DNA of 64,000 nt from Paraburkholderia hospita (GCF_002902965.1 NZ_CP026106.1:744001-808000), one strand, 5' to 3'. Shown: positions 8,953 to 17,523, counted from the stretch's first letter. Notes: generated by a model from the letters alone, not told the origin. Numbers and translations: made by a program.

Positions 8953-9855
8953 CTACATGCAGCTTGCGGCGGGCGTGCAGGAAACGCTCAGGAGTGACGG
9001 GTCGAGGCAAGCGGCAGCAAACAACGTCGCGACCGTGAGATCCGCGCTCGTGCCCGGATTGATGCCGTCGCGTTTCAGCGCGTCGTCCCATGCGGCGAGC
9101 TTGACAGGGTCCAACTCAGCCTGAGCGTGCCATGCACGGGCATCGTGGCTGACCTGCCGCGCAAGCGCGATACCGTGCTTGCGCGCGATATGCGAGTCGG
9201 GCCAGCGCGATAGAAAGCCAAGCCAGGTTCTGAGCACCGCACGCAACAGACGCGGTTGATCGACGGGTCCATCGTCCAATGCCGCGCGAAACTGCGCGAG
9301 CCCAAATCCGAGCACATCGGCGAAACCGTTCGCGTATTGCCGCGCGATGCTGTCGCGGTCGCTCGCGAGCGTCATCGCGCTGAGCAGATCAACCGTCGGT
9401 TCGGTGCCGACGTTCTGGCTGGGCGCGTCGCCGAGACCGCCCGGATTGGCGAGCGCAATCGCGCGATAGGCGGCGCATGCGTCCGCGATATCCAGACGGG
9501 AGAGGGTAGCCTGTAGCGCGAGGCGGGCATCGTGCGCGGTGGGTGTTGCATGCGCTGGCAGCATCGCTTCGAACGCGTGCGCGAGCGGCGCGCACAGCAA
9601 CACGATACCCATGTTGGTATTGCAGCCGGCGGCGCCCATCGACAGACTCACCGCGCGTTCGATCCGCTCACCCACCGAAGTACCTCGACCCGTCAACGCA
9701 GCACGAGCCGCTTGTGCGCTGGCGATGAAGAGGTCTGCCGTCATCCGGTGACCCGGCGCGCCGATGCTGACGTTGCCGGGTTTCGCGCAGGCGACGTCGA
9801 GCGTGCACGCCCACACGAACGCTTCCTCGATCAGATGCGGGCGGGCATCGAACAT
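8953..9855 (-). CDS. Triphosphoribosyl-dephospho-CoA synthase-like protein (CitG/MdcB family)
   Basis: 300 residues of the CitG family, recognised from ACTLDVACAKPGNVS near the N-terminus, GAAGCNTNMGIVLLCAPL (the N-T-N-x-G motif) and DDALKRDGINPGTSADL at the C-terminus. CitG normally makes the citrate-lyase prosthetic-group precursor from ATP and dephospho-CoA. No citrate or malonate decarboxylase genes are present, and members of this family recur in bacterial H4MPT clusters, so a ribosyl-transfer step in cofactor synthesis is a reasonable inference. ATG 9855 overlaps the upstream stop (TGATG); a GTG one codon earlier is equally possible. Ribosome binding site AAGGAAG lies upstream. Confidence 0.78.
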   Translation of the reverse strand: MFDARPHLIEEAFVWACTLDVACAKPGNVSIGAPGHRMTADLFIASAQAARAALTGRGTSVGERIERAVSLSMGAAGCNTNMGIVLLCAPLAHAFEAMLPAHATPTAHDARLALQATLSRLDIADACAAYRAIALANPGGLGDAPSQNVGTEPTVDLLSAMTLASDRDSIARQYANGFADVLGFGLAQFRAALDDGPVDQPRLLRAVLRTWLGFLSRWPDSHIARKHGIALARQVSHDARAWHAQAELDPVKLAAWDDALKRDGINPGTSADLTVATLFAAACLDPSLLSVSCTPAASCM

Positions 9856-10808
9856 CACGCGACTTCCTTGACGTGGCTTGCTTGATCCGCAAGCGCCATC
9901 CGGCGATTCAACAGGTCATCGACGATACAGCCCGCGATATCGAACGGCGTCACTGTTTGCAGCCCGCGCCACGCCGCGACGCCATTGACTTCGATGACGG
10001 TCGCGCCGTATGGATTGTCGTCACACGGAATCAGGTCGACGCCCGCGTAGTCGAGCCCGAGCGCGGCGCTGGCGCGCTCGGCGAGCGTGGCGAGCGGTTC
10101 GTCGAGTTCGGCCGCTTCGCAGCGGGCGCCTTGCGCGACGTTATGCACCCAATGCTCGCTGACCCTGCGCATGGCAGTCACGGCCTTGCCGCCGATCACC
10201 ATCACGCGCCAGTCATAGCCGGGTGTGCTGATGGGCTTCACCAGACGCTGCAAATACGCGAGCTGCCCATACGCTTTCAGTGCGGGCAGCGGTTCACAAC
10301 CCTCGCTATTCGCGCCGATCCGTGCAATGCCTTTGCCTTGCGAGCCGAATAGCGGCTTTATCACGAGATCATGACCTCTGGCGCTTTCGCGCATCAGCAC
10401 GCGTTGTGCGAACGGGGCGGATTCGGTAACCCAGGTCGGCGGCGTCGGAATGCCCGCCCGATGCAGCAGAAACGTGGTCATCGATTTGTCGACGCTTCGT
10501 TCGATCGCGCGCGCATCGTTGTAGACAGGCACGCCGAGTTCCCGCAGCGCGTGCAGGATGCCAAGCCGCACGGTGACCTGTTCGAACGTTCCACCCGCGA
10601 TGCCGCGCACGATGACGGCATCGGGCAGTCCGCGCCCATAGCCGGGAATCGCGAGTCCGTGCGGTGCGTGCGTGGTGTCGAAGCGGCAATCGGCAAGATC
10701 GATGCAGCGGCCCGTCGCGCCGCGTGCGCGCAGTGCACGCTTGAGGCGAGACGTATGCCAGCCGGTTTCGTCCGTCATGATCGCGACGGCGAGCGCGGTG
10801 CCTGTCAT
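9855..10808 (-). CDS. RimK/MptN-like ATP-grasp glutamate ligase
   Basis: 317 residues. RimK-type ATP-grasp elements are SVDKSMTTFLLHRAGIPTP, then VIKPLFGSQGKGIARI (lysine and glycine-rich loop), YDWRVMVIGGKAVTAMRR and the metal-binding VIEVNGVAAWRGLQ. Archaeal MptN adds glutamate to tetrahydromethanopterin, and RimK homologues add poly-glutamate tails. A role in glutamylating H4MPT or methylofuran is inferred from location between mch and the citG-like gene. The stop overlaps the downstream start, and the gene starts one base after the mch stop (10810), so it is translationally coupled on both sides. Confidence 0.83.
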   Translation of the reverse strand: MTGTALAVAIMTDETGWHTSRLKRALRARGATGRCIDLADCRFDTTHAPHGLAIPGYGRGLPDAVIVRGIAGGTFEQVTVRLGILHALRELGVPVYNDARAIERSVDKSMTTFLLHRAGIPTPPTWVTESAPFAQRVLMRESARGHDLVIKPLFGSQGKGIARIGANSEGCEPLPALKAYGQLAYLQRLVKPISTPGYDWRVMVIGGKAVTAMRRVSEHWVHNVAQGARCEAAELDEPLATLAERASAALGLDYAGVDLIPCDDNPYGATVIEVNGVAAWRGLQTVTPFDIAGCIVDDLLNRRMALADQASHVKEVA

Positions 10809-10809
10809 C

Positions 10810-11850
10810 TCAGACCTCTTCGAGCCAGAGCGGACGCAGAAGATCGAAACGCGTTGTGCCCGCGTGGAAGGTGCGCCCCGTGACGAGATTGCTCACCCAG
10901 ACTTCGGCGGGCGCGAAGAGCGCGGGATCGATCTTGTAGAAATCGTATTCGTACTCCTTGAATACATCCGCAAACGGGCGGCCAAAATCTTTCGACGCCG
11001 ACGAGGGCAGCGCTCGCGCGAGATCGCGGGCGGCTTCGTCACTGCCCGTCACGGTGAGATGGACACGGCCGCCGTACAGGATGGCATCGTTGGTGCGGCC
11101 CATGGCTTCGACGGGGTCCTGGGCGGGCGGCGGCAACGGCGCGCTGGCGGAACCTTCGCCAATGTCGTTGAGCGCGAAACCCAGTTCATGCGCCTTGTGC
11201 AGCGCGACTTCAAGTGCGCGCGCGACCACTTGCGTGGTGCCTGCGCGGCTCGCTGTCGGCGTGAGAATCAGCGTGAGATTGCGCGGCTGCAGCTTGCAGT
11301 CGCGCAGGATCTTCTCGATGACGACTGCGGGTGGCGCGCGGTCCACTTCGAGCACGAGACAGCCCGTCGCCACGACGTCGCGATACGCCAGCTCATCGAA
11401 CAGCGCCTCCTTGCAGGCGAGCGCGCGCGCCGGTCCCGAGCCGAGCGCAAAGAACTTCTTGCCGCCCGTTTCCTCCTTGCTGGCCGCGAGACTCCAGCCC
11501 GCGTACTGCGAGGCGAGGCAGGCCAGCACGGGTTGCGCACTGGCGATGTCGACGAAGGTCGGCCATTCGTCCGCCGCGTTGCGTGACGCGGCGGCACGCA
11601 GCGTGACCCGGCCCAGGCCGCCCATGCATATTTCGCCGATCGCGATACCGGCGGCGACGCTGCCGGGCGTGTCGATACCGGCATCGACGATCGTGACACC
11701 GTGTGCGTCGCGCCGGACTGCGATGCCCAGTTCCGCATGCCGTTCCAGCAGACTGGCGATCAAAGGCTGCACCAGTGTGTTGACGCTCAGGGTCGAAGAG
11801 GACGCTGCCGCCGATGTCGAAACATCAACGAGGGAGGATGAGGTCTGCAT
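10810..11850 (-). CDS. mch: Methenyltetrahydromethanopterin cyclohydrolase (Mch)
   Basis: 346 residues from ATG 11850 (AGGA nine bases upstream). Mch hydrolyses methenyl-H4MPT to formyl-H4MPT, the step between MtdB and the Fhc complex. Conserved blocks include IAIGEICMGGLGRV, PVLACLASQYAGWSL, FFALGSGPARAL and DILYGG-type GRTNDAILYGG. Normal family length is about 320-330; the N-terminus has an extra serine-rich stretch (residues 1-20) that could be trimmed if a later start is used. The first 26 bases overlap the end of the upstream ATP-grasp gene. Downstream genes follow with no gap. Confidence 0.95.
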   Translation of the reverse strand: MQTSSSLVDVSTSAAASSSTLSVNTLVQPLIASLLERHAELGIAVRRDAHGVTIVDAGIDTPGSVAAGIAIGEICMGGLGRVTLRAAASRNAADEWPTFVDIASAQPVLACLASQYAGWSLAASKEETGGKKFFALGSGPARALACKEALFDELAYRDVVATGCLVLEVDRAPPAVVIEKILRDCKLQPRNLTLILTPTASRAGTTQVVARALEVALHKAHELGFALNDIGEGSASAPLPPPAQDPVEAMGRTNDAILYGGRVHLTVTGSDEAARDLARALPSSASKDFGRPFADVFKEYEYDFYKIDPALFAPAEVWVSNLVTGRTFHAGTTRFDLLRPLWLEEV

Positions 11851-13018
11851 GGCCAGGTTTCCTGGTGGTGTCGATGGAGGCGATGGTTGCCGCGCGGGCG
11901 GCGAGTTCTGCGCGCACGGTGGCCGTCTGGGTGCCGTGCGCACAAACAGCCGATACGCTGCACAACGGCGCGCCTGCCGCAATGAAACTGCCGGTGACGG
12001 GGATATCGTGGCACCAGCCGAGATTCAGCGCGCGCTGGACGAATTCGGGCGACACCGTGCGGTCGCGATCGGCGAAGACGATCTGCTCCCCGCATAGCGA
12101 TGCCGTCTGCGCGGCGGCGCTCGACATGTCGACGTCGAGTGATGCGCCTGCGCACGCACGCACATGCAGCGACAGTAGCGAACGATTGGAGCCGCGCTCA
12201 TACAGGGACATCGTGGCCGACGGCCTCGCGTTGACTTCGAGCACGAAGCAACGCTCGCCATCGACAATGAAGTCGAGGCTGTTGAGCCCCTTGAGCCGCG
12301 TGCGCGAAACGATTGCATTCACGGCGACTGTGATCTGCTGGCGAACGGGATCAGGCACGTCGACAGGACCGATTGCGCCGCCATAAACGAACGGCTGCCC
12401 GCCATGCGAGACGATCAGTTGTTCGTTGAATCCGATGATCGTGGCCTTGCGCGTATCGGCAATGAAAAGCGCCGACATCGAACGGCCAGGCTGCTGACGC
12501 TGAAAATACCGGCCACCGCGCGATGCGTCGGTTGCATGCCACTGCGCGGCATGGCGAATATGCATGCCGCCCGTCCCATTGGCATCCTTTTCGAGCCAAC
12601 CCGCCACGTCGACAGGCGCTTGCAACTGCATCTCGGGATGAGGGATCCCTGCATCGTCCAGCAGCGCAAAGAATCGCGCCGGGTCGCGCACGGCATCATA
12701 CGATTCACGAGTATTGCCGATCGTTGCAAGTGCGATGCGTGTGTCGTCGAGCAGATCGCGATGCGCTTCGAAACCCGCACCCGCGATCCAGCCAATCACA
12801 TTCGGCGTTCGACTTGCGGCGTCGAGCGCATCGCGCGTGCGCTGCGGATCGATCGACAACGACGCCGCGTCGCCGATGGGATGCCACATACCCGACGCGC
12901 GACGCGTGTCGGTGTCGCCGAACAGATCCAGCACGATCACGCGCCAGCCCGCGCGCCGCGCCGATTCGGCCAGCATGCGCGCGCACAGCGCGGCAACGAC
13001 GACGACAGGGGGCGACAT
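11825..13018 (-). CDS. ATP-grasp protein of the H4MPT cluster
   Basis: 397 residues from ATG 13018, preceded by GAGGG. Features: a Rossmann-like N-terminal part (VVVAALCARMLAESARRAGW), an ATP-grasp core with FALLDDAGIPHPE, GGRYFQRQQPGRSMSALF, LNSLDFIVDGERCFVLEVNARPSAT read in separate strands (metal-binding E and N in LEVNARP), and a distinct C-terminal domain of about 90 residues. Members occur in methylotroph H4MPT clusters; the substrate is unknown. It lies between mtdB (7-base gap) and mch (26-base overlap). It is the third ATP-grasp ligase in the window, and may act in methylofuran or H4MPT side-chain assembly. Confidence 0.75.
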   Translation of the reverse strand: MSPPVVVVAALCARMLAESARRAGWRVIVLDLFGDTDTRRASGMWHPIGDAASLSIDPQRTRDALDAASRTPNVIGWIAGAGFEAHRDLLDDTRIALATIGNTRESYDAVRDPARFFALLDDAGIPHPEMQLQAPVDVAGWLEKDANGTGGMHIRHAAQWHATDASRGGRYFQRQQPGRSMSALFIADTRKATIIGFNEQLIVSHGGQPFVYGGAIGPVDVPDPVRQQITVAVNAIVSRTRLKGLNSLDFIVDGERCFVLEVNARPSATMSLYERGSNRSLLSLHVRACAGASLDVDMSSAAAQTASLCGEQIVFADRDRTVSPEFVQRALNLGWCHDIPVTGSFIAAGAPLCSVSAVCAHGTQTATVRAELAARAATIASIDTTRKPGHADLILPR

Positions 13019-13025
13019 GATGCCC

Positions 13026-13946
13026 TCAGGCCGTGGCGAGCGACGAGCGCTCGGTGACCACGCGGCGGGCCATGTCGAGCGCGTCGTCGAAGCCCAGATA
13101 GACCTTCTCTTTCGCGGCAAGCATCTGCATGAAGAGCCGTTGCTGCACTTCGTACTTGACGTTGCCGATCGCGAGCGCGCCGATGCCGAGCGCGTCGTGC
13201 TGACCGACGCGCTTGCCGTTGTCCATCACGCCGACGCCTGCGATCCCTGCGGGCGGCACGGCGTTCACATCGGCGGCCACGAGCAGGCGGGCAGCGCGGT
13301 TCACCTGCTGCGCGCTCATCACTTCGACACCAGCGGCGGCCGTGGCGAATACGACGTCGACGGAACTCAAGGTCGCGTCGAGCGCGTCCGCACTGCTCGC
13401 ATCCGCGCCTTCGAGTTGCGCGCCAAAGCGTGCGCTGGCACGCTCGCATGCTTCGCGCGCGGCATCGAGCCCGCGGCTGCTGGCCAGCGCGACGCGCGCG
13501 CCTGCCTGCGCGGCGAGCACGCCGGCGATGAGCCCCACGGGCCCCGTTCCACCGAAAACGAGAATACGTTTGCCGTCGAGACCCGTGTCGAAGGTGCTGC
13601 GCAATTGCCATTCGACACTCGCCACGAGCGCCGCCGCCGTCGTGAACGATCCGCTCGGGTCGGCGAACACGGAGACTTCGAACGGCGGCACCATGGCCTC
13701 GCGCGACAGGCGCAGCATGTCCACGGCCAGCATCACATCGCGTCCACCGATAAAGATGCCCGTATGCGCGACCCCTTTGGGGCCGCGCGAAAAAATGGCA
13801 TCCTGGGTGAGCGGACCGATCATCCTGGCATCGACGTCGGTGTACGGCACGACGACCTGGTATCCGGCATCGACGGCCATGTTCACATCGAACGGGCTCA
13901 TCTGCCGACCGGGCGTGAACATGTGGAGAATGTGTTGGCGTTCCAT
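13026..13946 (-). CDS. mtdB: NAD(P)-dependent methylene-H4MPT dehydrogenase (MtdB)
   Basis: 306 residues. MtdB oxidises methylene-H4MPT to methenyl-H4MPT with NAD or NADP. The N-terminal domain carries SPFDVNMAVDAGYQVVVPY and IFIGGRDVMLAVDML. A Rossmann fold follows with ILVFGGTGPVGLIAGVLAA (glycine-rich loop around residues 130-137) and an SSRG segment after strand two. The C-terminal NVKYEVQQRLFMQML is typical. Start at 13946 has GAGGAAA upstream. Together with Mch and Fhc it gives a continuous formaldehyde-to-formate route; the formaldehyde-activating enzyme Fae is not in the window. Confidence 0.95.
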   Translation of the reverse strand: MERQHILHMFTPGRQMSPFDVNMAVDAGYQVVVPYTDVDARMIGPLTQDAIFSRGPKGVAHTGIFIGGRDVMLAVDMLRLSREAMVPPFEVSVFADPSGSFTTAAALVASVEWQLRSTFDTGLDGKRILVFGGTGPVGLIAGVLAAQAGARVALASSRGLDAAREACERASARFGAQLEGADASSADALDATLSSVDVVFATAAAGVEVMSAQQVNRAARLLVAADVNAVPPAGIAGVGVMDNGKRVGQHDALGIGALAIGNVKYEVQQRLFMQMLAAKEKVYLGFDDALDMARRVVTERSSLATA

Positions 13947-13969
13947 GTTTCCTCGTCAAACAGGGTGGA

Positions 13970-14992
13970 TCAATCCTGGGCCGACGCCCAGGTGACGGTG
14001 GCCCCCGAGTTGAGTCCGCTGACTATCTCGACTCGCAGCCCGGGGTCGATCGCCGCCGCCTCGCGCGCCGAGCGCAAGGCGTGTTCGGCTTCTTCCTGCG
14101 ATTCCATGATGGCGAAGCCCGTCGGCCCCCACGAACTCTGACCCACGCCCGCGCAGTAGCGCGCGCCGATCCAGTCGAGTACGCGCCCGACTGCGGGGCT
14201 CGTATAGATACCGCCTTGCGACTTGGCGAAGTATCGGCCGATGCCGTCCTGCAGCGCGCTCACGCCTTGCGCGAACGGCGCGAACTCGCGTTCCGCGACG
14301 GCGGGCAGGATTTGCATCAACGTCAGGTGACAGGCGTGTGCAGCGAGCGCCTGGGGAAACGGCGGCAAGGCGGCGAGCGCCTGGTGTTCGGCCGGCCCCG
14401 AGAGCCCGGTGCGCGATTCGTCGAACACGAGCATCACGCGCCACGAAGACGGGAAGTCGAATCGCGAGAGGACGGGTGGCAACACGCCCGGCCCGCGCGG
14501 ACCGCCATCGACGATCAGACCGCCGCGTTCGAACCCGGCGATACCCACGCCCGAGCGCGCGCCGCGCGCGAGCGCGGGCGCCAGTTGTGTTGCGCTCATG
14601 TCGAGCCCATGCAGGCGAGCAAACGCGTGCCCGACAGTGAGCGCGATCTGCGTGCCGGAGCCGAGGCCCGCATGCGCGGGCAACGTACGCCGCAGCCGCA
14701 CGTCGATCGGGGCATCGTTGCCCGTCAGGTTACGCAGCGTCTCGATGTGGGCGCGCACGCGCGGCAGTTCATCGCGAGCGGAAGGCTCGGCGGTGTAGTG
14801 ATCGTCGTCGTCGGCGGAGAGCCGTGCGTCGAGCGTCGTGCTGATGCCGCCGATCACGAGCCCCAGACTGCCGAAGCGTCGTCCCAACGACGCACCGGGA
14901 TCGAGAAATCCCAGATGCAGCCGGCCGGGCGCATTCACGGTGACGATGCTGGTGTGCTTCGCAGTCGATTCAGCCATCGCATGTCGGCTCAT
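13970..14992 (-). CDS. mptG: Beta-ribofuranosylaminobenzene 5'-phosphate synthase (MptG)
   Basis: 340 residues of the GHMP-kinase-like RFAP synthase family. The enzyme joins phosphoribosyl diphosphate to 4-hydroxybenzoate (or 4-aminobenzoate), the first committed step of methanopterin synthesis. Seen are NAPGRLHLGFLDPG at the N-terminus, RTLPAHAGLGSGTQIALTVG (GHMP glycine loop, in pieces) and the C-terminal GVGQSSWGPTGFAIM. ATG 14992 has GGGGAA about eight bases upstream; an upstream ATG at 15040 has no ribosome binding site. It is the first gene of the mptG-mtdB-ATP-grasp-mch operon, with a 23-base gap to mtdB. Confidence 0.92.
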   Translation of the reverse strand: MSRHAMAESTAKHTSIVTVNAPGRLHLGFLDPGASLGRRFGSLGLVIGGISTTLDARLSADDDDHYTAEPSARDELPRVRAHIETLRNLTGNDAPIDVRLRRTLPAHAGLGSGTQIALTVGHAFARLHGLDMSATQLAPALARGARSGVGIAGFERGGLIVDGGPRGPGVLPPVLSRFDFPSSWRVMLVFDESRTGLSGPAEHQALAALPPFPQALAAHACHLTLMQILPAVAEREFAPFAQGVSALQDGIGRYFAKSQGGIYTSPAVGRVLDWIGARYCAGVGQSSWGPTGFAIMESQEEAEHALRSAREAAAIDPGLRVEIVSGLNSGATVTWASAQD

Positions 14993-15182
14993 ATGCGCGT
15001 TCCCCAATCCCTTGACGGGTGATCGTTCCGGGGCCTTCAACGCAAGCGTTATGCCATGTGTGCCGCTATCGACTTCAAGCGCCTGTGCGCTGTGCGCGCA
15101 CGCAGCGTGAATTTCCAGCAGGACGCCGGGCGGGCAGCGAGTTGCACTGTCGAACCTTGTGCAGAATCGGTGACACTTTGCT

Positions 15183-16154
15183 TCATGTCTGCGCGAATGG
15201 ACTCGCGGCGTGGGCGTGGGATGTGAGGTCGGCGAACTGTCCTTCCAGATACGCGCCCGTCTTCTCGATCAGGAAGCGCCGGAAGGCGACGCAGGCGGGC
15301 GACATCTGCTTCGCGTTCATATGCACCACGTGCCAGACGCGATCGATGGGCGTGCCGTTCACTTGCAGGATCGACACCTCGCGCGCCAGCAGTTCGAGCC
15401 GCAGCGTGTGCAGCGGCAACACGCTCACGCCCATGCCCGCAACCACGGCCTGCTTGACGGTTTCGTGGCTGTCGAGCGCGAGCCTTCGAGCAGGTGTGAA
15501 CAAATGATGCTGGAACATTTCCATCGCGACGGCTGCCGTGTCGGACCCTGGCTCACGCATCAGGAAGGTGTCATGGCGCAATTCGTGCAAGTCGAAGCGC
15601 GGTGCATCGACGAACGGATGCGTCGTGCTCGCTGCGATCACGTGCGGGTTGTAGGCGAGCGGTTCGCAGTGCGCGTCGAGTTCGGCGGGTGGGCGTCCCA
15701 TCACGGCGAGATCGATCGCGTTGTCTTGCAACTGGCGCAGCAGCGCATCGCGGTTGCCAATCGAAAAGCGGATATCGACTTTCGGATAACGCTCCGCATA
15801 GCGCGAGATTTGCCGAGGCATGAAGTAGCGGGCGGTGCTGACGAGGCCGATGGAAATGGTGCCGCCATCCGCCGAAGAGAGCGAACGCATCGCATCTTCG
15901 GCGTCCTTGATGTCGCCGAGAATCCGCTTCGCATGGTGCGAGAGCGTGGCTCCCGCTTCCGTGAGCGTGAGCCGCCGGCCGATGCGTTCGAACAGCGGCA
16001 GCCCGATGGCCTCTTCGAGCTGTTTGATCTGCATCGAGACGGCAGGCTGCGTCAGGTGCAGGTCTTCGGCGGCCCGGGCGAAGTTCTCGTACTGGGATGC
16101 CGCCGAGAAGATCTGCAACTGGCGCAGCGTGAGGTTACGGAGCAGGTTAAGCAT
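15183..16154 (-). CDS. cbbR: LysR-family Calvin-cycle regulator (CbbR)
   Basis: 323 residues. The N-terminal winged helix-turn-helix (LTLRQLQIFSAASQ, then ENFARAAEDLHLTQPAVSMQ) is followed by a periplasmic-binding-like effector domain (GTISIGLVSTARYFMP onward). CbbR activates cbb operons and senses metabolites such as ribulose bisphosphate or NADPH. ATG 16154 is chosen for the GGAG seven bases upstream and because LysR homology starts there; a 57-codon extension is discarded. It is divergent from an FBPase-phosphoribulokinase-phosphatase operon, and the intervening region has two CbbR-type TNA-N7-TNA motifs. Specific CbbR naming rests on this context plus overall sequence character. Confidence 0.9.
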   Translation of the reverse strand: MLNLLRNLTLRQLQIFSAASQYENFARAAEDLHLTQPAVSMQIKQLEEAIGLPLFERIGRRLTLTEAGATLSHHAKRILGDIKDAEDAMRSLSSADGGTISIGLVSTARYFMPRQISRYAERYPKVDIRFSIGNRDALLRQLQDNAIDLAVMGRPPAELDAHCEPLAYNPHVIAASTTHPFVDAPRFDLHELRHDTFLMREPGSDTAAVAMEMFQHHLFTPARRLALDSHETVKQAVVAGMGVSVLPLHTLRLELLAREVSILQVNGTPIDRVWHVVHMNAKQMSPACVAFRRFLIEKTGAYLEGQFADLTSHAHAASPFAQT

Positions 16155-16179
16155 GATCAGGACTCCATGCCGCAGCAGA

Positions 16180-16214
16180 TAAGCATCGCTTACAGCCCAG
16201 ATAAGAATTACTGA
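16180..16214. promoter_or_regulatory. Tandem CbbR-type operator (two TNA-N7-TNA motifs)
   Basis: TAAGCATCGCTTA (16180-16192) and TAAGAATTACTGA (16202-16214) both match the described CbbR consensus TNA-N7-TNA; the first is also a perfect TAAGC/GCTTA inverted repeat. Their starts are 22 bases apart, about two helical turns, so a CbbR tetramer could bind one face. They lie 26-60 bases upstream of cbbR and about 80-170 bases upstream of the fbp-side starts, the classical LysR position. Confidence 0.75.
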
Positions 16215-16290
16215 GTTTCTCTTGAAGGTCCACTGGCTTACCGTGTTTTCCAGAGGGTCATCGCAAGCAACCGACGATCGAGGAGTCACG

Positions 16291-16350
16291 ATGAATGCAC
16301 GAATTGCACCAGGCTTCCCGTTCAATCAACGCGACACGAGGCAACCGTGA
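16291..16350 (+). CDS. 19-residue leader ORF overlapping the FBPase start
   Basis: ATG 16291 is preceded by a strong AGGAG (16281-16285) with five-base spacing and opens a 19-codon frame ([19 protein letters not shown]). Its TGA (16348-16350) overlaps the GTG start of the FBPase gene at 16347. The FBPase start itself has only a weak GAGG, so the leader may couple translation of the operon. No homology recognised; could also be the remains of a longer N-terminus, but the frame does not join the FBPase frame. Confidence 0.5.
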   Translation: MNARIAPGFPFNQRDTRQP

Positions 16351-17429
16351 ACCCTGCACAAGTAACACTGTCGAGTTTCCTCGCCGACCATCTTGCTTCC
16401 CGTCGCGCGGCGGCACCGGGCGGCTTGCATGCCACTGACGCCGCCGGACTGTGCACCGTGATCGACGAGGTCGCGCAGGCAGTAGAAGCCATCGCGGCGC
16501 GCATTGCGCAGGGCGCGATTGGCGCGGCGCAGACGGTCGTGCACGGACCCACGCCCTCGATTCACGATGCGTTGAGCGTTGCCGCAAACGATGTGATGAC
16601 GTCGATGTGCGAGCGCAGCGTGGAGATCGCGGGCATGGTTTCGCCGTTCATGCAGTGCGCGTGCGCGACGTCGGCGGGCCGGTACGTGCTGTTCGCCGAT
16701 CCCCTCGACGGCGCAGCCAATGCCGATTCGAACGCGGCGCTCGGCAGCATTTTCTCGATAAGGCACGCGGGCGCCGGCACCGCCGACGGCGGATGTGTAA
16801 TCACAGGCACGAAGCAGCTTGCGGCCGCCTACGCGCTCTATGGACCGGCAACGCTCCTCGTCATCACTGTCGGGCGCGGCACGCATGGCTTCACGCTGTG
16901 CCGCGAACGCGGCGAATTCGTGCTGACGCACGAGGCGATCCGCATTCCCGAACACGGAGTCGAACTGGCGATCAACGGCGGCAACGAGCGCTTCTGGGAG
17001 CCGCCCGTGCAGCGCTATGTGAGCGAGTGCAGGGACGGCAGCGCGGGCGTGCGCCAGCGCGACATCGACACGCGCTGGATTGCGTCGCTGGTCGCCGATA
17101 CGCATCGCACGCTGTTGCGCGGCGGCCTGTGTCTTTATCCGCGCGCAAGCCGCTGCGCGCCGCGCGCCTCGCGCCAGCCGCTCCTGTATCAGGCGCAGGC
17201 GCTGGCATGGCTCGTCGAGCAGGCGGGGGGATGCGCCAGCACCGGACGCGTGCGGGTGCTCGACGTCGCGGCCGATACGCATGGCTGTACGCCGATGTTT
17301 CTCGGCACGCAGCGCGAAGTCGAGCGGATCGAGCGTTACCACCGCGAGCACGAGCGAGGCGAGGATGCGCCCTTCACGTCGCCGCTCTTCAACGAGCGCT
17401 CGTTGTTTCGTCCCGAGGCGCGCGTGTAG
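16347..17429 (+). CDS. Divergent class I fructose-1,6-bisphosphatase (CbbF-like)
   Basis: 360 residues, full length for class I FBPase, clearly homologous throughout: DPLDG at 118-122, SIFSI at 134-138, [14 protein letters not shown] at 247-260, [11 protein letters not shown] at 291-301, [12 protein letters not shown] near the end. Several canonical active-site residues differ. The glutamate pair of the usual ASEE motif is replaced by proline-phenylalanine (VSPF, 98-101); the SSN following DPLDG is AAN (123-125); the lysine/LLYE region reads RQPLLYQ (glutamine 282 in place of the metal-ligand glutamate); and RY of the substrate site is RW (243-244). It heads the cbb operon, so the reaction would be sugar bisphosphate dephosphorylation, but activity is doubtful. 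Start GTG 16347 overlaps a leader ORF. Confidence 0.82.
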   Translation: MNPAQVTLSSFLADHLASRRAAAPGGLHATDAAGLCTVIDEVAQAVEAIAARIAQGAIGAAQTVVHGPTPSIHDALSVAANDVMTSMCERSVEIAGMVSPFMQCACATSAGRYVLFADPLDGAANADSNAALGSIFSIRHAGAGTADGGCVITGTKQLAAAYALYGPATLLVITVGRGTHGFTLCRERGEFVLTHEAIRIPEHGVELAINGGNERFWEPPVQRYVSECRDGSAGVRQRDIDTRWIASLVADTHRTLLRGGLCLYPRASRCAPRASRQPLLYQAQALAWLVEQAGGCASTGRVRVLDVAADTHGCTPMFLGTQREVERIERYHREHERGEDAPFTSPLFNERSLFRPEARV

Positions 17430-17523
17430 CGCGCGTCCGTTTCCATGTCGATGACGGGCCGACGCGTCGCGCAGTGGGCCGCCGGATGTTCATGCGCGAA
17501 GCGCTGCAAGATGGAGTGAGAGC

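Noticed and set aside
16347..17429. FBPase homologue as a plain pseudogene
   Set aside because: The frame is complete and the C-terminal blocks are well preserved; substitutions rather than decay. Kept as a CDS with doubtful activity.
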